Shown here piece by piece: positions 32,931 through 42,480 of a stretch of DNA of 64,000 nt. A model generated the notes under the pieces. The model made no database searches. It was not told where the DNA came from and saw only the letters and a program-made list of their open reading frames with translations. Position 1 is the stretch's first letter. Each line of letters starts with the position of its first letter. The DNA lies in NCBI GenBank assembly GCA_902705825.1, contig CACSIL010000052.1:1-64000 (forward strand). Direction: 5' to 3'. Both the position numbers and the translations under genes were made by a program. This DNA is from Halioglobus japonicus (GTDB lineage: Bacteria; Pseudomonadota; Gammaproteobacteria; Pseudomonadales; Halieaceae).

Positions 32931-33686
32931 ATGGCTATGCTATTGATGCCACTGCCCGCGCGTGATTTCGATCCCACCGAAGCGGGCGTACCCTGGCTTG
33001 AACTGACACGCCGCGGGCATCAGGTGCGTTTCGCCACGCCGGATGGTCGTGCCGCCGAGGCCGACCCTCGCATGGTGCACGGCACCGGCCTCGGGCCACT
33101 GAAAAGCACCCTACGCGCTGATAAGAACGGTTTGGCCGCGTATGAGGCAATGGTGGCAGATCCTGCCTTCCAGGAACCCTGGGATTACACCCACGCAAGC
33201 TGTCAGACGATCGACGGACTACTGCTCCCCGGCGGCCACGCTAAGGGTATGCGCGAGTATCTGGAATCCATCACATTACAGGTGCTTATCACCCGGGCTT
33301 TCAAGCGCAATATCCCGGTGGGCGCGATCTGCCATGGCGTAGTACTGGCGGCGCGGGCGCAAACAGACAGTGGACGCTCCGTATTGTATGGCCGTAAAAC
33401 CACCGCACTGACTCGCAGTCTGGAGCTTACCGCCTGGGCACTTACCGGGCTGTGGCTGGGGACTTACTACCGCACCTACTTCGAAACAGTAGAGTCGGAA
33501 GTGACCGGCGCGCTGGCAGCGTGTTCTGATTTCGCAAAGGGGCCGCTCGCACTGCGGCGTGATACGCCGGAAAATCCTGAGTGGGGTTTCACCGTTCGCG
33601 ATGGCAACTACCTGTCTGCGCGCTGGCCCGGCGACGCCCACCGCTTTGCGCTGGAGTATGCGAATCTGCTGGATAGTGTGGCATGA
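32931..33686 (+). CDS. DJ-1/PfpI superfamily protein
   Basis: A 251-residue class I glutamine-amidotransferase-like protein. The nucleophile elbow is AICHGVVLAAR with the catalytic Cys; the preceding DGLLLPGGHAKGMREYLES carries the oxyanion-type GG. It probably acts as a glyoxalase/deglycase, chaperone-like enzyme or hydrolase; not determinable. The ATG at 32931 is preferred to an upstream in-frame start inside DUF805. It overlaps the next gene by 4 bases. Confidence 0.8.
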   Translation: MAMLLMPLPARDFDPTEAGVPWLELTRRGHQVRFATPDGRAAEADPRMVHGTGLGPLKSTLRADKNGLAAYEAMVADPAFQEPWDYTHASCQTIDGLLLPGGHAKGMREYLESITLQVLITRAFKRNIPVGAICHGVVLAARAQTDSGRSVLYGRKTTALTRSLELTAWALTGLWLGTYYRTYFETVESEVTGALAACSDFAKGPLALRRDTPENPEWGFTVRDGNYLSARWPGDAHRFALEYANLLDSVA

Positions 33687-33880
33687 CAATGAACGAACTG
33701 GTGGCGCGCGAAATCAGTTGTCCGTACTGCGGCGAGTCCATTGAGGTGTTTCTCGATTGCTCAATCGATCAGCAGCATTATATTGAGGATTGTCAGGTCT
33801 GTTGTCGCCCAATCGAATTCCACGTGTCCGTGGATTTCGAGGGCGACGTATCTGTCACTGTGTCAGCTGAAAATGAGTGA
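33683..33880 (+). CDS. CPxCG zinc-ribbon-like small protein
   Basis: A 65-residue protein of the CPxCG-motif cysteine-rich family: CPYCGES near the N-terminus and CQVCCRPIEF in the middle, which together can bind zinc. The start overlaps the upstream stop (ATGA). Function unknown. It ends 33 bases from the convergent carotenoid oxygenase gene. Confidence 0.85.
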   Translation: MTMNELVAREISCPYCGESIEVFLDCSIDQQHYIEDCQVCCRPIEFHVSVDFEGDVSVTVSAENE

Positions 33881-33913
33881 GTTGCTGAACACAGCCTGAA
33901 CGCTAACGCCGAT

Positions 33914-35344
33914 TTAGTTACCGGGCCGCCAGCCGCCGTGAAACCCTGCGGGTACCCGATGTGACAGGTGCACTTTTGCCAGCGGGCCATCGGACAATTT
34001 CAGGGCATTGAAGATGTAAAGACTGCTGGTTCTGGTTTCAAAGCTGGTAACCACTGTCAACAGATAGCCCTCGCCTTCCGACGCATCCTTGGACGCCGGC
34101 ACAAAGATCGCCTCAGACGGCATCGCCTGACCGCAGGAATAGCGGTCCACCTCTCCGGTCTCGTGATCGACGTGACCTACCACATTGTAGAATTTGTCCA
34201 GCTCATTGGAGCCGCTGTACAACTCGCCATCGGGCGAGGTGTACCAGCCATGGCGATACTCCTTGCCGGTATAACGCGGGTCACACTGGGGGAACTCTGA
34301 TTCAAATTCGTCGATACGTTTAAACACGGCGCGTGGCTCTGCCGCGTTCATATCGATGGTCCAGCGGGTCAGTTGAGGCGCCGAGCGAGGGGTGGACTTC
34401 CCGTCTGCCGTTGGGAACAGTGGCGCTGCCTCTAACTGGCAGGCATCTGCCGTAATAACACCGTCCTTGTCATAGCCGTTCATAAAGTGAAACGCGAAGC
34501 CCAGATCCATTTCTACCCAGCGAATGTTCTCAGCTGTACCGCCGTGGCGCGGCATGACACCCAGAAAAACGCCTTTCTCAGGTTCCCACGCAAAGGGTGG
34601 GCCACCTTCCATCGCCCGCTCCAGGCTGCCGGTAATCGGCATAACAGGAATAACGATGTAATTTTCAGTGACGATAAAGTCGTGAACCATGGCGGAATAT
34701 GGCGTCGGTATCAGAGTGCTCTCGGTCAGAATGCCCTCTGGATTCACCTTGTGCACCATCACGTCTGCCGCAAATGGCCCGGTGGCCATATAGGCAAAGA
34801 ACACCATCTCTCCGGTAACGGGATCCACTTTCGGGTGGGCCGTCATCGCCGTGTTCAATTTACCCCGGAAGTTCCAGCTGCCGATCGATTCGAGAGTGGT
34901 GGGATCCAGCTCAAAGGGCGGATGGCCCTCTTCCATCACCAGCAGGCGCCCGCCGTGCCAGACGATGGCGGTATTGGCTGTGCCGTCTTTATCCGTAAAT
35001 ACAAAATCAGTGTACTGCGGGTCACATTCAAAGGGGTTCAGGGGGTTTATCAATGTGCGCCCTTCCCTGTCCTCCAGCTTCCATTTATTAGTGCGCACCC
35101 AGCGGTTGTTGTAGTCCACCTTGCCATCTTTGATATGAAAGGCGTGCACCATGCCGTCGCCCATAAACAGGTGGTAGTCACCGCGCGGATTGAAGCGCTG
35201 ATTGGGGCCCGCCCGATACAGACTGCCACACAAATCGGCCGGAATCTCACCCTCTACGATCAGGTCGCGGGCGTCGCATTCCATCTGGACTGAACCAAAT
35301 GGGAAATTCAGGAAGGGGTTTGTTGCAGACATCGGAGCGGCCAT
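33914..35344 (-). CDS. Carotenoid oxygenase family protein
   Basis: A 476-residue RPE65/carotenoid-cleavage-dioxygenase-type enzyme. The four iron-ligand histidines are visible in TAHPKVDP, MVHDFIVT, FAFHFMNGY and FHGGW near the C-terminus. It cleaves a conjugated double bond with O2; the group includes apocarotenoid and lignostilbene/stilbenoid oxygenases, and the substrate cannot be chosen from sequence alone. The ATG at 35344 follows GAGGA; the upstream frame start lacks one. It is divergent from a TonB receptor, which may import its substrate. Confidence 0.88.
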   Translation of the reverse strand: MAAPMSATNPFLNFPFGSVQMECDARDLIVEGEIPADLCGSLYRAGPNQRFNPRGDYHLFMGDGMVHAFHIKDGKVDYNNRWVRTNKWKLEDREGRTLINPLNPFECDPQYTDFVFTDKDGTANTAIVWHGGRLLVMEEGHPPFELDPTTLESIGSWNFRGKLNTAMTAHPKVDPVTGEMVFFAYMATGPFAADVMVHKVNPEGILTESTLIPTPYSAMVHDFIVTENYIVIPVMPITGSLERAMEGGPPFAWEPEKGVFLGVMPRHGGTAENIRWVEMDLGFAFHFMNGYDKDGVITADACQLEAAPLFPTADGKSTPRSAPQLTRWTIDMNAAEPRAVFKRIDEFESEFPQCDPRYTGKEYRHGWYTSPDGELYSGSNELDKFYNVVGHVDHETGEVDRYSCGQAMPSEAIFVPASKDASEGEGYLLTVVTSFETRTSSLYIFNALKLSDGPLAKVHLSHRVPAGFHGGWRPGN

Positions 35345-35396
35345 GAGATTCCTCAGTTTTTTATCAAATACAGGGGCCAACACTAGCGCCTAAATT

Positions 35397-35425
35397 AAAA
35401 TCAGTCAATTCTGTTTGTTTTTAAA
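35397..35425 (+). promoter_or_regulatory. Operator-like site shared with 42.48 kb
   Basis: CAGTCAATTCTGTTTGTTTTTA (35402-35423) sits in the 190-bp divergent region between the carotenoid oxygenase and TonB receptor genes. It matches the site at 42488 with 19 of the first 20 bases. The copy at 42.48 kb is palindromic (AAACAgTCA-N5-TGAtTGTTT), as many TetR-type operators are. Confidence 0.55.
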
Positions 35426-35534
35426 ATTGCGATTTGCTACTGTAAACACCACAAAAATATAGCCGACCTCCCGTAAGTCGGCTCACCGTTCCGGTAGCGC
35501 CGGGTATAAACATAAGATTTCACAGGTAACGCGC

Positions 35535-37982
35535 ATGTCTAATCGTCGTTTGGTTTCGGGTATTGCATTAGTGACGCCCATTTTGGGAAGTATGGTGGCT
35601 GCAGTGGCGTTCGCGCAGGACACACCAACACCTGCAACTGGACCTGATCCCCTGGCTTTGGAGGAAGTGGTAGTTACCGCTAACCGGCGCGTGGAGAGCA
35701 TTCAGGAAGTGCCGATGTCGGTAACCGCCTTTACCAGTGATTTCTTCAAGAATTCAGGGGTGACCAACCTGGCAGAGTTAGACCAGTACACTCCCAGCCT
35801 GAAGATCACCCAGGGCACAGATTCCAGCAGCCAGTCCATCCGGATACGCGGCATCGGCTCGGTGGGCACCAACGCAGGCATTGACCCCAGTGTGGGGCTG
35901 TTCATAGACGGCGTCTACCAGGGGCGTGCGGGGATGAGCATCGGCGACCTTATGGACATCCAGCGCGTGGAGATTCTGCGCGGACCACAGGGCACGCTGT
36001 ATGGCAAGAACACCGCCGCAGGCGCCATCAGCATCATCACCAAGCCACCCTCCCCTGAGGGCTTCGAGTCCGAAGTCGAGCTGATGTACAACTCCGATGA
36101 GCGCGGTGAGATACACGCGATGGTTAACGTACCGTTTGGCGAAAGTGGTCACGCCATGCGCCTGACCGGCTACGGTATTGACGGAGAGCACCTGTACGAG
36201 AACAAATTCAATGGCGAGGGTTTGAATGACGCCAACAAATGGGGCGTAAAATCGCGCATTCTGTTCGACACCGGCGCTAAAACTACTGACGACGGTTTTG
36301 GTGAGTTCCTGCTGACCATGGACTACAACAAGGAAGATACCGACTGCTGTGCGCTGGCGGTGATCGACTACTCGGGATTCTCCACACTGGGCGTGCCGTC
36401 CACCGATAATCCCTCTGCGGCCTACCAGCAAAAACTGGGTAAAGATGCACAGGGCCGACAGATATTCCAGTACACGTCCTTCGAAGACACTGTGGGCTTT
36501 GCTCCGCCGGCGAATTCCGATCCCTTTGACGATGACTACTGGATCGATGCACCCATCCACAACAAGGTTGAGGTAGGCGGCATCGCACTGGAATGGAACA
36601 AGGACATCGCCCACGAGAACACCCTGACATTCATCAACGCCTGGCGCCACTTCAATTCAGACAGTGGTTTTGATGGCGACTTCACAGCCTACGATGCCGT
36701 TAACGGCTCGCAGAAATACACGTTCAACCAGTACTCCTCCGAGCTGCGAATCACCTCTCCCGGAGGCGAAACTCTGGACTACCAGGGCGGACTCTACGCC
36801 TTTTATTCGGATCTGGACTCCACCGGTAGATTTGCCCAATCAGCCCTACTGACCAGCATCACTCCATTTCTGGGGCCGCTGTTTCCCGAAGGCACACTCA
36901 ACATAGATGACAACAACTATAAAACCACCAGTTTTGCCGCGTTTGGACAGGTAGTTTGGAATATCTCGGATAAGTTCAGCACCACTTTCGGTCTGCGGTA
37001 TACCTACGAGCAGAAGGACTTTAATGGCTCGCAAATCTCGGACCCAAAATCTGACCTGACCATTCCTCCCATCGTCGGCCCCGATGTGTATCTGGATGAA
37101 ACCCGCAACGATGACGATTTCTCACCCACGTTGATCGGTCGCTATTTTTTCACCCCGGATATCATGACCTACGCCAGCATCAGCCGCGGCTTCAAATCGG
37201 GTGGTTTCAACCAGCGGCGCGAGCTCGAGGGCAGAAATGGCGAGTTTGATCCGGAAACCGCGACCAACTATGAGATAGGCTGGAAGACCTCAACCGATGA
37301 TAGACGGCTGCAGTTTAACGGCACGTTCTATTTTGTCGATTACGACGACTTCCAGGCGCAGTCCTTTGACGGCTCAACATTTACCGTTACCAATGCCGGC
37401 GCGATGCAGAGCTACGGTGCGGAACTCGATCTGGTTTTTGTGCCGATTGCAGATGTCATTGTCGGTTCAGCTATCGGCTACAACAAGGCCGAGTACAAGG
37501 ATTTCAAAAACGGTCAGTGCACCGTCGATCAAGCCATAACAGAATACTACGAGGGCCCCAACGGCCCCGTATTCCTGGGTAATCAAAGCCTGCCACCGGG
37601 TGTAATCACTACCTGTGTTCAGGATCTTGAGGGCGAACCAATTGACAACGCGCCGGAGTGGACCGTCAGCTCCTACGTTCAGTACGAGCGGGACCTGCCC
37701 GCCGACCTGGTCGGCACAGCGCGACTGGAGCACACCTTCACTGACAGTTACTACCTGGACCAGGACCTCGACCCCACGCTGGAAAACCCTTCAGTGGACT
37801 TGGTCAACCTGCGGTTTACGCTAAGCAACATGGAGAACTCCTGGGAAGTCGCCGTATGGGGCCGCAATATACTGGACAAGGAGTACTACAATTTTGGCAT
37901 TGATGCGCCAGTGGTCGGCGGCTTCGTTGGAGCTGTTGCACCCGGTGCAATCTACGGTGTCACCGTACGCTTCATCAACTAG
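35535..37982 (+). CDS. TonB-dependent outer-membrane receptor
   Basis: An 815-residue receptor. A signal peptide ends near FAQD, then the TonB box-like segment EVVVTANRRVESIQEVPM. The plug domain contains RIRGIG, VGLFIDGVYQGR and VEILRGPQGTLYGKNTAAGAI. The rest is a beta barrel ending in GVTVRFIN. The plug signature is the type common in marine and sphingomonad receptors for plant-, terpenoid- or other organic ligands, so not necessarily iron. It is energised by a TonB system such as that at 52-58 kb. It shares a regulatory region with the carotenoid oxygenase. Confidence 0.9.
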   Translation: MSNRRLVSGIALVTPILGSMVAAVAFAQDTPTPATGPDPLALEEVVVTANRRVESIQEVPMSVTAFTSDFFKNSGVTNLAELDQYTPSLKITQGTDSSSQSIRIRGIGSVGTNAGIDPSVGLFIDGVYQGRAGMSIGDLMDIQRVEILRGPQGTLYGKNTAAGAISIITKPPSPEGFESEVELMYNSDERGEIHAMVNVPFGESGHAMRLTGYGIDGEHLYENKFNGEGLNDANKWGVKSRILFDTGAKTTDDGFGEFLLTMDYNKEDTDCCALAVIDYSGFSTLGVPSTDNPSAAYQQKLGKDAQGRQIFQYTSFEDTVGFAPPANSDPFDDDYWIDAPIHNKVEVGGIALEWNKDIAHENTLTFINAWRHFNSDSGFDGDFTAYDAVNGSQKYTFNQYSSELRITSPGGETLDYQGGLYAFYSDLDSTGRFAQSALLTSITPFLGPLFPEGTLNIDDNNYKTTSFAAFGQVVWNISDKFSTTFGLRYTYEQKDFNGSQISDPKSDLTIPPIVGPDVYLDETRNDDDFSPTLIGRYFFTPDIMTYASISRGFKSGGFNQRRELEGRNGEFDPETATNYEIGWKTSTDDRRLQFNGTFYFVDYDDFQAQSFDGSTFTVTNAGAMQSYGAELDLVFVPIADVIVGSAIGYNKAEYKDFKNGQCTVDQAITEYYEGPNGPVFLGNQSLPPGVITTCVQDLEGEPIDNAPEWTVSSYVQYERDLPADLVGTARLEHTFTDSYYLDQDLDPTLENPSVDLVNLRFTLSNMENSWEVAVWGRNILDKEYYNFGIDAPVVGGFVGAVAPGAIYGVTVRFIN

Positions 37983-38041
37983 ATACGGTCACATCCCCGC
38001 ATAGCTCGCTGGATGCCAGGGTGAAAACAGGAGGCTGTAGG

Positions 38042-38851
38042 ATGACAGACGAATCGATTATCACCACCGATCAGGGCACCGGCCGTGTAGCCGCCCCGAC
38101 GAAATCGGGCTTCTACTCTAACTGGGGTCCGCAGGCGTGGATCGACATGTGGATGTCCAACTCCATGTTGGTGAAGAAAGCGATGCCCATCATCAGTCAC
38201 ACCTTTGTGCCCATCCTGCGCCTCTCCGGTGACAAGGAACAGGTGGACCGCGACTACGAAGAGATCAAATCTCGCCGTGAAATCATCGCGCTGTTCGATT
38301 CACCACGGGAGAAGTGGCGCAAGCGCTACGGTAATTTTGTGCGCGAGGCTGAATGGGCGTTGCTGGAGCTGCGCAAGTACTACAGCCAGAAACAGTATGA
38401 AGAGATAGTGATCGGCACATCTGTTGCCCTGTCTCACGAAAACTCGCCTGAGTTTCTCAAGATGATGAACAGCATGTCGGACAAGAACAAAAACAAGAAA
38501 GCCAAACCGACGAAAGAAGGCGGCCCCTCAAAACCGGGGCGCTGGAGCACCTTTCTGTTCGAAACATTTAATCCCGCACACTGGCTGACAGGCCCGGCCA
38601 GCATTACCGAGTTCGACCCCGCCAATGGGCTTACGATAATGGAGATTCCGGATTGTGGCTGGCATACCTGCGGGCCACAGGACAGACTGCCCAACCCCAA
38701 TGCGCTGCCCGAGGAGGGTTGCCTCAATATTTGCAAAGGTCCATTTGAAGCGCTGTTTAACGGTGAGAACGGCGGCCTGAAGATGGAGTTTGACCCCCAC
38801 CTGCCAGAGACCTCCTGCACGGTCAGAATGAGTTGGCAACCCAACCGGTAA
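38042..38851 (+). CDS. Conserved-looking protein of unknown function
   Basis: A 269-residue soluble protein. The N-terminal half is helical and charged (KEQVDRDYEEIKSRREIIALFDSPREKWRKRYGNFVREAEWALLEL is one part). A Lys-rich linker follows. The C-terminal part is rich in Cys: DCGWHTCG, EEGCLNICKG and TSCTVRM. This C-terminal layout weakly recalls V4R/ATC-hydrolase-type metal-binding domains, but I do not assign it. GGAGG precedes the ATG. It follows the TonB receptor by 59 bases, so both may be cotranscribed. Confidence 0.6.
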   Translation: MTDESIITTDQGTGRVAAPTKSGFYSNWGPQAWIDMWMSNSMLVKKAMPIISHTFVPILRLSGDKEQVDRDYEEIKSRREIIALFDSPREKWRKRYGNFVREAEWALLELRKYYSQKQYEEIVIGTSVALSHENSPEFLKMMNSMSDKNKNKKAKPTKEGGPSKPGRWSTFLFETFNPAHWLTGPASITEFDPANGLTIMEIPDCGWHTCGPQDRLPNPNALPEEGCLNICKGPFEALFNGENGGLKMEFDPHLPETSCTVRMSWQPNR

Positions 38852-38865
38852 CGCGGCCTGCGCCA

Positions 38866-39117
38866 ATGATAAAACTGGCAGACATTCTCTCCCCGCGACA
38901 ACGGCTACTGCAACAGGAAAGGGAGATTGCGCAGCTGCGGGGTGAGCTCACCAAACTGCAGGCGCAGAACGACAGCATGCGCGCGGGAATGCGGCGCTGT
39001 GTGACCTGCGAATACCGCATTGATTTCAAGGCACGCCAGGACGCCCCGGCAGTTGCGGAGCCTACCGAGACAATCACCAACACAAGTACCGAAACAGACA
39101 TCGACAAACAACACTGA
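38866..39117 (+). CDS. Small coiled-coil protein
   Basis: An 83-residue protein. Residues 10-40 (RLLQQEREIAQLRGELTKLQAQN) form a strong coiled coil, followed by CVTCEY (CxxC) and a disordered acidic tail rich in Thr/Glu. No known family. It lies 14 bases after the unknown protein and 35 bases before the SDR gene, so it looks like part of the same operon. The CxxC may bind metal or form a disulfide. Confidence 0.6.
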   Translation: MIKLADILSPRQRLLQQEREIAQLRGELTKLQAQNDSMRAGMRRCVTCEYRIDFKARQDAPAVAEPTETITNTSTETDIDKQH

Positions 39118-39152
39118 AAACCCACCCACCGTACTATCGAGAGAGGTCAACC

Positions 39153-40019
39153 ATGTCCGTTATTCTAGTTACCGGCAGCAGCACTGGCATAGGCCAGGAA
39201 ACCGCCCTGCACATGGCGCGCAAGGGTCACGACGTATACGCCGCAGTGCGCAGTCCGGATACCGCCATTGAACTGAAGGAAAAGATCGCCGAGGAAAATC
39301 TATCCGTCACCGTGATACGACTGGATCTGGTAGACCCAACGTCCATCAAGACTGCAGTGGCAGAGATCATGGAGCGCAGCGGTCGCATCGACGCGCTGGT
39401 CAACAACGCGGGCATCGGCGGCGGGCGAGCCGTTGAGGAGACCTCTCTCGAGGAAGCGCGTGAAATATTTGAGACCAATTACTTCGGCAATGTCAGCGTG
39501 CTGCTTGAAGTCACACCCATCATGCGCAAACAGAACTCAGGCAGAATCGTCACTGTCGGCTCACTGGCCGGCCGTGTGGTGATGGGCTGCCACGCCCACT
39601 ACTCCGCCTCCAAATGGGCTATGGAGGGCCTCAGCGAAGCGCTGGCGCAGGAAATGGCCGAGTTCAACGTCAAGGTCGCCATCATTGAACCGGGCTGTGT
39701 GCTCACGCCCATCTGGGAGAAGGGTTCACTGCCCACTGAGCCCTCTCCGTACATCAACTCTCTGCAGCGCCTGGGACGGTTCTTTGAGTTTGGACTGGGC
39801 CGACCAGCCATGCCCACTGACGTGGCCGGCGCCATCGAGCACGCAATAGAGTCAGACAAGCCACACTTCAGATACCCGGTCGGGCCGGATGCCGAGGAAA
39901 CCATCGCCGCTCGCGCCAAAGTCACTGACGACGAGTGGCTTGAGGCCAATTGCCTGCAGGGTGAGGCATTTTATGATCGCTGGAAGGCATTGGTGGGCGT
40001 TGATTACTATCGCGAGTAA
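39153..40019 (+). CDS. Short-chain dehydrogenase/reductase
   Basis: A 288-residue classical SDR. The coenzyme motif is VTGSSTGIGQETA; NNAGIGG and the active-site Ser/Tyr/Lys are in VTVGSLAG and YSASKWAMEGLSEAL. It oxidises an alcohol or reduces a ketone with NAD(P). GAGAGAGG precedes the ATG. It is the last plus-strand gene before the repeat array. Confidence 0.9.
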   Translation: MSVILVTGSSTGIGQETALHMARKGHDVYAAVRSPDTAIELKEKIAEENLSVTVIRLDLVDPTSIKTAVAEIMERSGRIDALVNNAGIGGGRAVEETSLEEAREIFETNYFGNVSVLLEVTPIMRKQNSGRIVTVGSLAGRVVMGCHAHYSASKWAMEGLSEALAQEMAEFNVKVAIIEPGCVLTPIWEKGSLPTEPSPYINSLQRLGRFFEFGLGRPAMPTDVAGAIEHAIESDKPHFRYPVGPDAEETIAARAKVTDDEWLEANCLQGEAFYDRWKALVGVDYYRE

Positions 40020-40063
40020 CACTTGGCGTTGTGACGCCGGAAAAACCAGGATCTGTTAACACT

Positions 40064-40632
40064 CGGGCCTGTCTCGCGCAAAGACGACTCGCAACGACCG
40101 ATGTGCGGGATATGCGACAGGTCGGGTGTACCTCCGTGTCCCTGGTTTTTCGGTGAATCGCAGTGGTTCGACGGTGAGCTGTCCCGCACTCGTCCAGTTT
40201 GCTCAACTGAAACGGCCATTCGCCACTGAACGAGTGCGGGACAACTCACCTCACACCGTGTAATTTCCGATAGTAGTTTTGGCTTTGGCGTTCTCTGATT
40301 CTAGTCTTTGCGCGAGACAGGTCCGGGCGCGAATATCTCAGCCTTCTGAGCGACCGGGCCTGTCTCGCGCAAAGACGACTCGCAACGACCGATGTGCGGG
40401 ACAGCTCACCTCACATCGTGTAATTGCCGATAGTAGTTTTGGCTTTGGCGCTCTCAGATTCGAGTCTTTGCGGGAGACAGGTCCGGGCGCGAATATCTCA
40501 GCCTTCTGAGCGACCGGGCCTGTCTCGCGCAAAGACGACTCGCAACGACCAATGTGCGGTATATGCGACAGGTCGGGTGTACCTCCGTCACCCTGGTTCT
40601 TCGGTGAATCGTAGTGGTTCGACGGCAAGCTG
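40064..40632. repeat. Repeat array with alternating inverted arms
   Basis: A 118-bp sequence is present at 40064-40181 and 40515-40632 (about 93 percent identical, offset 451). Between them is a 160-bp unit in tandem at 40241-40400 and 40401-40560. An 18-base arm CCTGTCTCGCGCAAAGAC occurs on alternating strands at 40068, 40304 (inverted), 40359, 40464 (inverted) and 40519, so RNA from either strand would form long hairpins. A small hairpin CTCAG-CCTT-CTGAG lies in the loop. It fills the space between convergent SDR and alcohol dehydrogenase genes. No transposase or coding signal was seen. Confidence 0.85.
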
Positions 40633-40645
40633 GCCTACTGCTGCG

Positions 40646-41680
40646 CTAATCCATCCGTGCCAAAACCTTGCATTGATGGCTGGGGGTACGCAGCGCCTCG
40701 AATGCGTCGGGCATTTCGTCGAGGCTGACAATGTCTGTCACCATGGGTGAAACATCGATGCGCCCCTCCCCCAGCATCGCCACACAGGTATCAAAATCAT
40801 CGCGTGTATAGGCGATAGCAAACTGGATCTGTAACTCCTTCACCAGTCCAAAGAAGGGCATGATGCTGTCCGGTTGCTCACACACGCCAACCGGGATAAT
40901 CCTGCCACCATACGGCGCCATTTCGATACATTGCTGCAACAAACCCGGCGCGCCAACACATTCAAAAATGACATCAGGCGCACCACCGGCAACGTCTGAA
41001 AATTGTTGCAACAACCCCTCGGCCCCCTTCGACAGGTCCGGGTGAATCACTGCGGTGGCGCCCATCTTTTTCGCGAGATCTGCACGCGTGGTGGCAACCT
41101 CACTGACGACCACATCTCTAGCGCCAAAGAAACGGCACCACAGCGCCACCGTCAGACCGATAGGCCCGGCGCCGATCACCAGAATGCGGCTGCCCGCCTT
41201 GACGTTGCCAACGCGCACCGCATGTATTCCCACTGCCAGTGGTTCCACCAGTGCAGCGCTTTGCATATCGAGGGTGTCGGGTAATAAAATTGTTTCACGA
41301 CACCCAGTGGTTACAAACTCGGCGAAGCCTCCCTGGTCATCTACCCCGGATACCTTTTTCTCAGCACACTCGAAGAAACGCCCGGCGGCACACGGCAGGC
41401 AGTGACCACAGGCGATGAAAGGCATCGCACAGACGCGGTCGCCGACCTGCCAGTCCCCCGCCGCTTCTTTGCCGACCTCGACAATTTCACCCACATACTC
41501 GTGACCGAGGATCTGGCCGCAGCAGGCCGTGGTCAAACCCTCGCGGGTGGCGTGCAGATCCGTGCCGCAAATGCCGCAGAAACTGACCTTCATCACCAGT
41601 TCTGTGGACTCCGGCACCGGGTCTGCCACGGTTTCTACTGCCAGTGGCTGACCCACCTCTTTAAACACGGCCGCTTTCAT
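40646..41680 (-). CDS. Zinc-dependent alcohol dehydrogenase (MDR family)
   Basis: A 344-residue medium-chain dehydrogenase. Catalytic zinc ligands: Cys in CGICGTDLH and His-Glu in GHEYVG. Structural zinc ligands: CGHCLPCAAGRFFEC (four Cys pattern). The NAD motif is VIGAGPIGLTVALW. It is close to threonine/sorbitol/butanediol dehydrogenases; substrate unknown. It lies 38 bases downstream of the GST gene on the same strand and is probably cotranscribed with it. Its 3' end faces the repeat array. Confidence 0.88.
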   Translation of the reverse strand: MKAAVFKEVGQPLAVETVADPVPESTELVMKVSFCGICGTDLHATREGLTTACCGQILGHEYVGEIVEVGKEAAGDWQVGDRVCAMPFIACGHCLPCAAGRFFECAEKKVSGVDDQGGFAEFVTTGCRETILLPDTLDMQSAALVEPLAVGIHAVRVGNVKAGSRILVIGAGPIGLTVALWCRFFGARDVVVSEVATTRADLAKKMGATAVIHPDLSKGAEGLLQQFSDVAGGAPDVIFECVGAPGLLQQCIEMAPYGGRIIPVGVCEQPDSIMPFFGLVKELQIQFAIAYTRDDFDTCVAMLGEGRIDVSPMVTDIVSLDEMPDAFEALRTPSHQCKVLARMD

Positions 41681-41718
41681 GCTGGTACCTCTCCTATGCG
41701 TATGAGCGGTTCAGCCGA

Positions 41719-42354
41719 TCAGGCCGCCTGTGAGGGATGCAGGCTTGCTGCGGCGCTGGGACGCTCGGCTACGCGCTTGAACCAGGCTGCCAGATTGGGC
41801 ATGCCTTCGGGAATCGGCTGGCCGATCAGTGTGCCAAAGTCGGCAAAGACAAAAAGCTGAATGTCAGCCAGCGTAAATCGGTCGCCGCAAATGTAGGTCT
41901 TACCCGCCATCTGAGGCTCCAGCCAGGCCCAGGACTCACGCACCGAGGCTTTGAGATCATCCGCTGCATGCGGAATCACGTAGCAGCGGTTCTTGAACAG
42001 TTCCAGCGCTTCTGCGCTGCGAAATGCCAGCGACATGGGCTCGAGGAAGCGCGCGTCGAAACGCCGGTTCCACATGCGAGTTTCGGCTCGCTCTTCAGGC
42101 GTTTCACCAATCAAGGAGTCACCCTCAGTAATTTCATCCAGATAGCCACAGATCACCGTGATCTCTGCAATCGTGCTTCCGTCGTCGAGTTCCAGGCAGG
42201 GAGATTGTGCGGAAGAGTTGAGCTTACGGTAATCGTCGCCAAGGTTTTCACCCGCCATGATGTCCACTTCCTGCTCTGGCAATGTGATACCGCGTTCAGC
42301 CATGAACATTTTGACCACTCGTGGATTCGGACCTACGGAATAATAAAGTTTCAT
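41719..42354 (-). CDS. Glutathione S-transferase
   Basis: A 211-residue GST. The N-terminal thioredoxin-like domain starts MKLYYSVGPNPRVVKMF and contains QSPCLELDDGSTIAE (cis-Pro and GSH-contact region; the usual SPxV is SPC). The helical C-terminal domain contains YICGDRFTLADIQLFVFA. A Ser or Tyr near residue 4-6 is probably the GSH-activating residue. It may detoxify or open rings of intermediates of the local catabolic set. The ATG at 42354 follows AAGGAGA. Confidence 0.9.
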   Translation of the reverse strand: MKLYYSVGPNPRVVKMFMAERGITLPEQEVDIMAGENLGDDYRKLNSSAQSPCLELDDGSTIAEITVICGYLDEITEGDSLIGETPEERAETRMWNRRFDARFLEPMSLAFRSAEALELFKNRCYVIPHAADDLKASVRESWAWLEPQMAGKTYICGDRFTLADIQLFVFADFGTLIGQPIPEGMPNLAAWFKRVAERPSAAASLHPSQAA

Positions 42355-42480
42355 GGTGCTCTCCTTAATTCGGTTCACTGCGGCGATTGGCGCGATGCAA
42401 CTCTACCTGCAGCACTGGCAAAAATTGGGCGATTATTCAGGGTACTCTGCGGCCCAGCGCGTCCACAGTATCGGATACAA

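Noticed and set aside
40064-40632. CRISPR array
   Set aside because: Repeat units are 118-160 bp, alternate in direction and have no regular unique spacers; no cas genes.
40249-40750. Open frames on both strands inside the repeat array
   Set aside because: They result from the repeats themselves; there is no ribosome-binding site or domain.
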